Origin: Erysipelotrichaceae bacterium
GTDB lineage: Bacteria; Bacillota_I; Bacilli_A; Erysipelotrichales; Coprobacillaceae
DNA length: 5,470 nucleotides
Assembly: GCA_021202205.1 (NCBI GenBank)
Contig: JAJQDJ010000189.1
Location: 1 to 5,470, forward strand
Direction: 5' to 3'
The notes beneath the pieces were generated by a model that saw only the letters and a program-made list of their open reading frames with translations, was not told the origin of the DNA and did no database searches. The position numbers were made by a program, and so were the translations under genes. Shown piece after piece: positions 5,468-5,470 of the stretch (the first letter of the stretch is position 1; each line of letters opens with the position of its first letter).

Positions 5468-5470
5468 GGA

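Noticed and set aside
1..5470. Diversity-generating retroelement or integrase-driven phase switch as the reason for the terminal repeat
   Set aside because: No reverse transcriptase, recombinase or accessory gene is present, the copies are inverted, and the one difference is a G/C change and not at adenines.
1..5470. Insertion sequence bounded by the 52-bp inverted repeats
   Set aside because: The interior holds only phage virion genes and no transposase, the repeat ends lie within capsid coding sequence, and no target-site duplication can be examined.

Overview
The window is a piece of the virion-structure operon of a tailed, long-tailed (siphovirus-type) phage or prophage. It is AT-rich, has strong AGGAGG-type ribosome sites, tightly overlapping genes and Lys/Ile/Asn/Ser-rich proteins, which together suggest a low-GC Firmicutes host, probably an anaerobe. 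Every real gene is on the + strand. There is no integrase, replication, lysis, RNA or host gene, so this is a fragment and not a complete genome.

Layout from left to right: the C-terminal part of an HK97-fold major capsid protein (2-433); a small protein with a C-terminal HeH/SAP-like helix pair (445-750); a head-tail connector (750-1082); a damaged head-closure gene (about 1063-1250) fused in frame to an HK97 gp10-like protein (to 1733); a tail terminator/completion protein (1726-2094); the major tail protein (2116-2535); the tail assembly chaperones G and G-T (2550-3326), which in relatives are joined by a -1 frameshift; and the tape measure protein (3323-5430). This is the standard order: capsid, connector proteins that close the head, tail tube, chaperones, and the tape measure that sets tail length.

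Two things stand out. First, a 52-base near-perfect inverted repeat (51/52 matches) lies at the two ends of the window (1-52 and 5416-5467). The left copy reads in frame as capsid protein. The right copy cuts the tape measure gene in the middle of its second C-terminal repeat. It is either the boundary of an inverted DNA segment or, more likely, a fold-back chimera or assembly artefact. Second, the module carries several lesions where family patterns predict intact genes: an apparent missing T at 1086-1088 (head closure), a head-closure/gp10 deletion fusion near 1233-1250, a 4-base tandem duplication at 2864-2871 that puts a TAG just before the TTTTTTT slip site, an apparent in-frame loss of about 40-50 residues near 3575, and a frameshift near 3662-3672 in the tape measure gene. 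Several of these join at short direct repeats.

The lesions fit either a decaying prophage or a low-quality or amplification-damaged contig, and sequence alone cannot decide. A perfect 14-bp hairpin inside the chaperone T region (2971-3006) is the clearest unexplained structure that is not itself a lesion.
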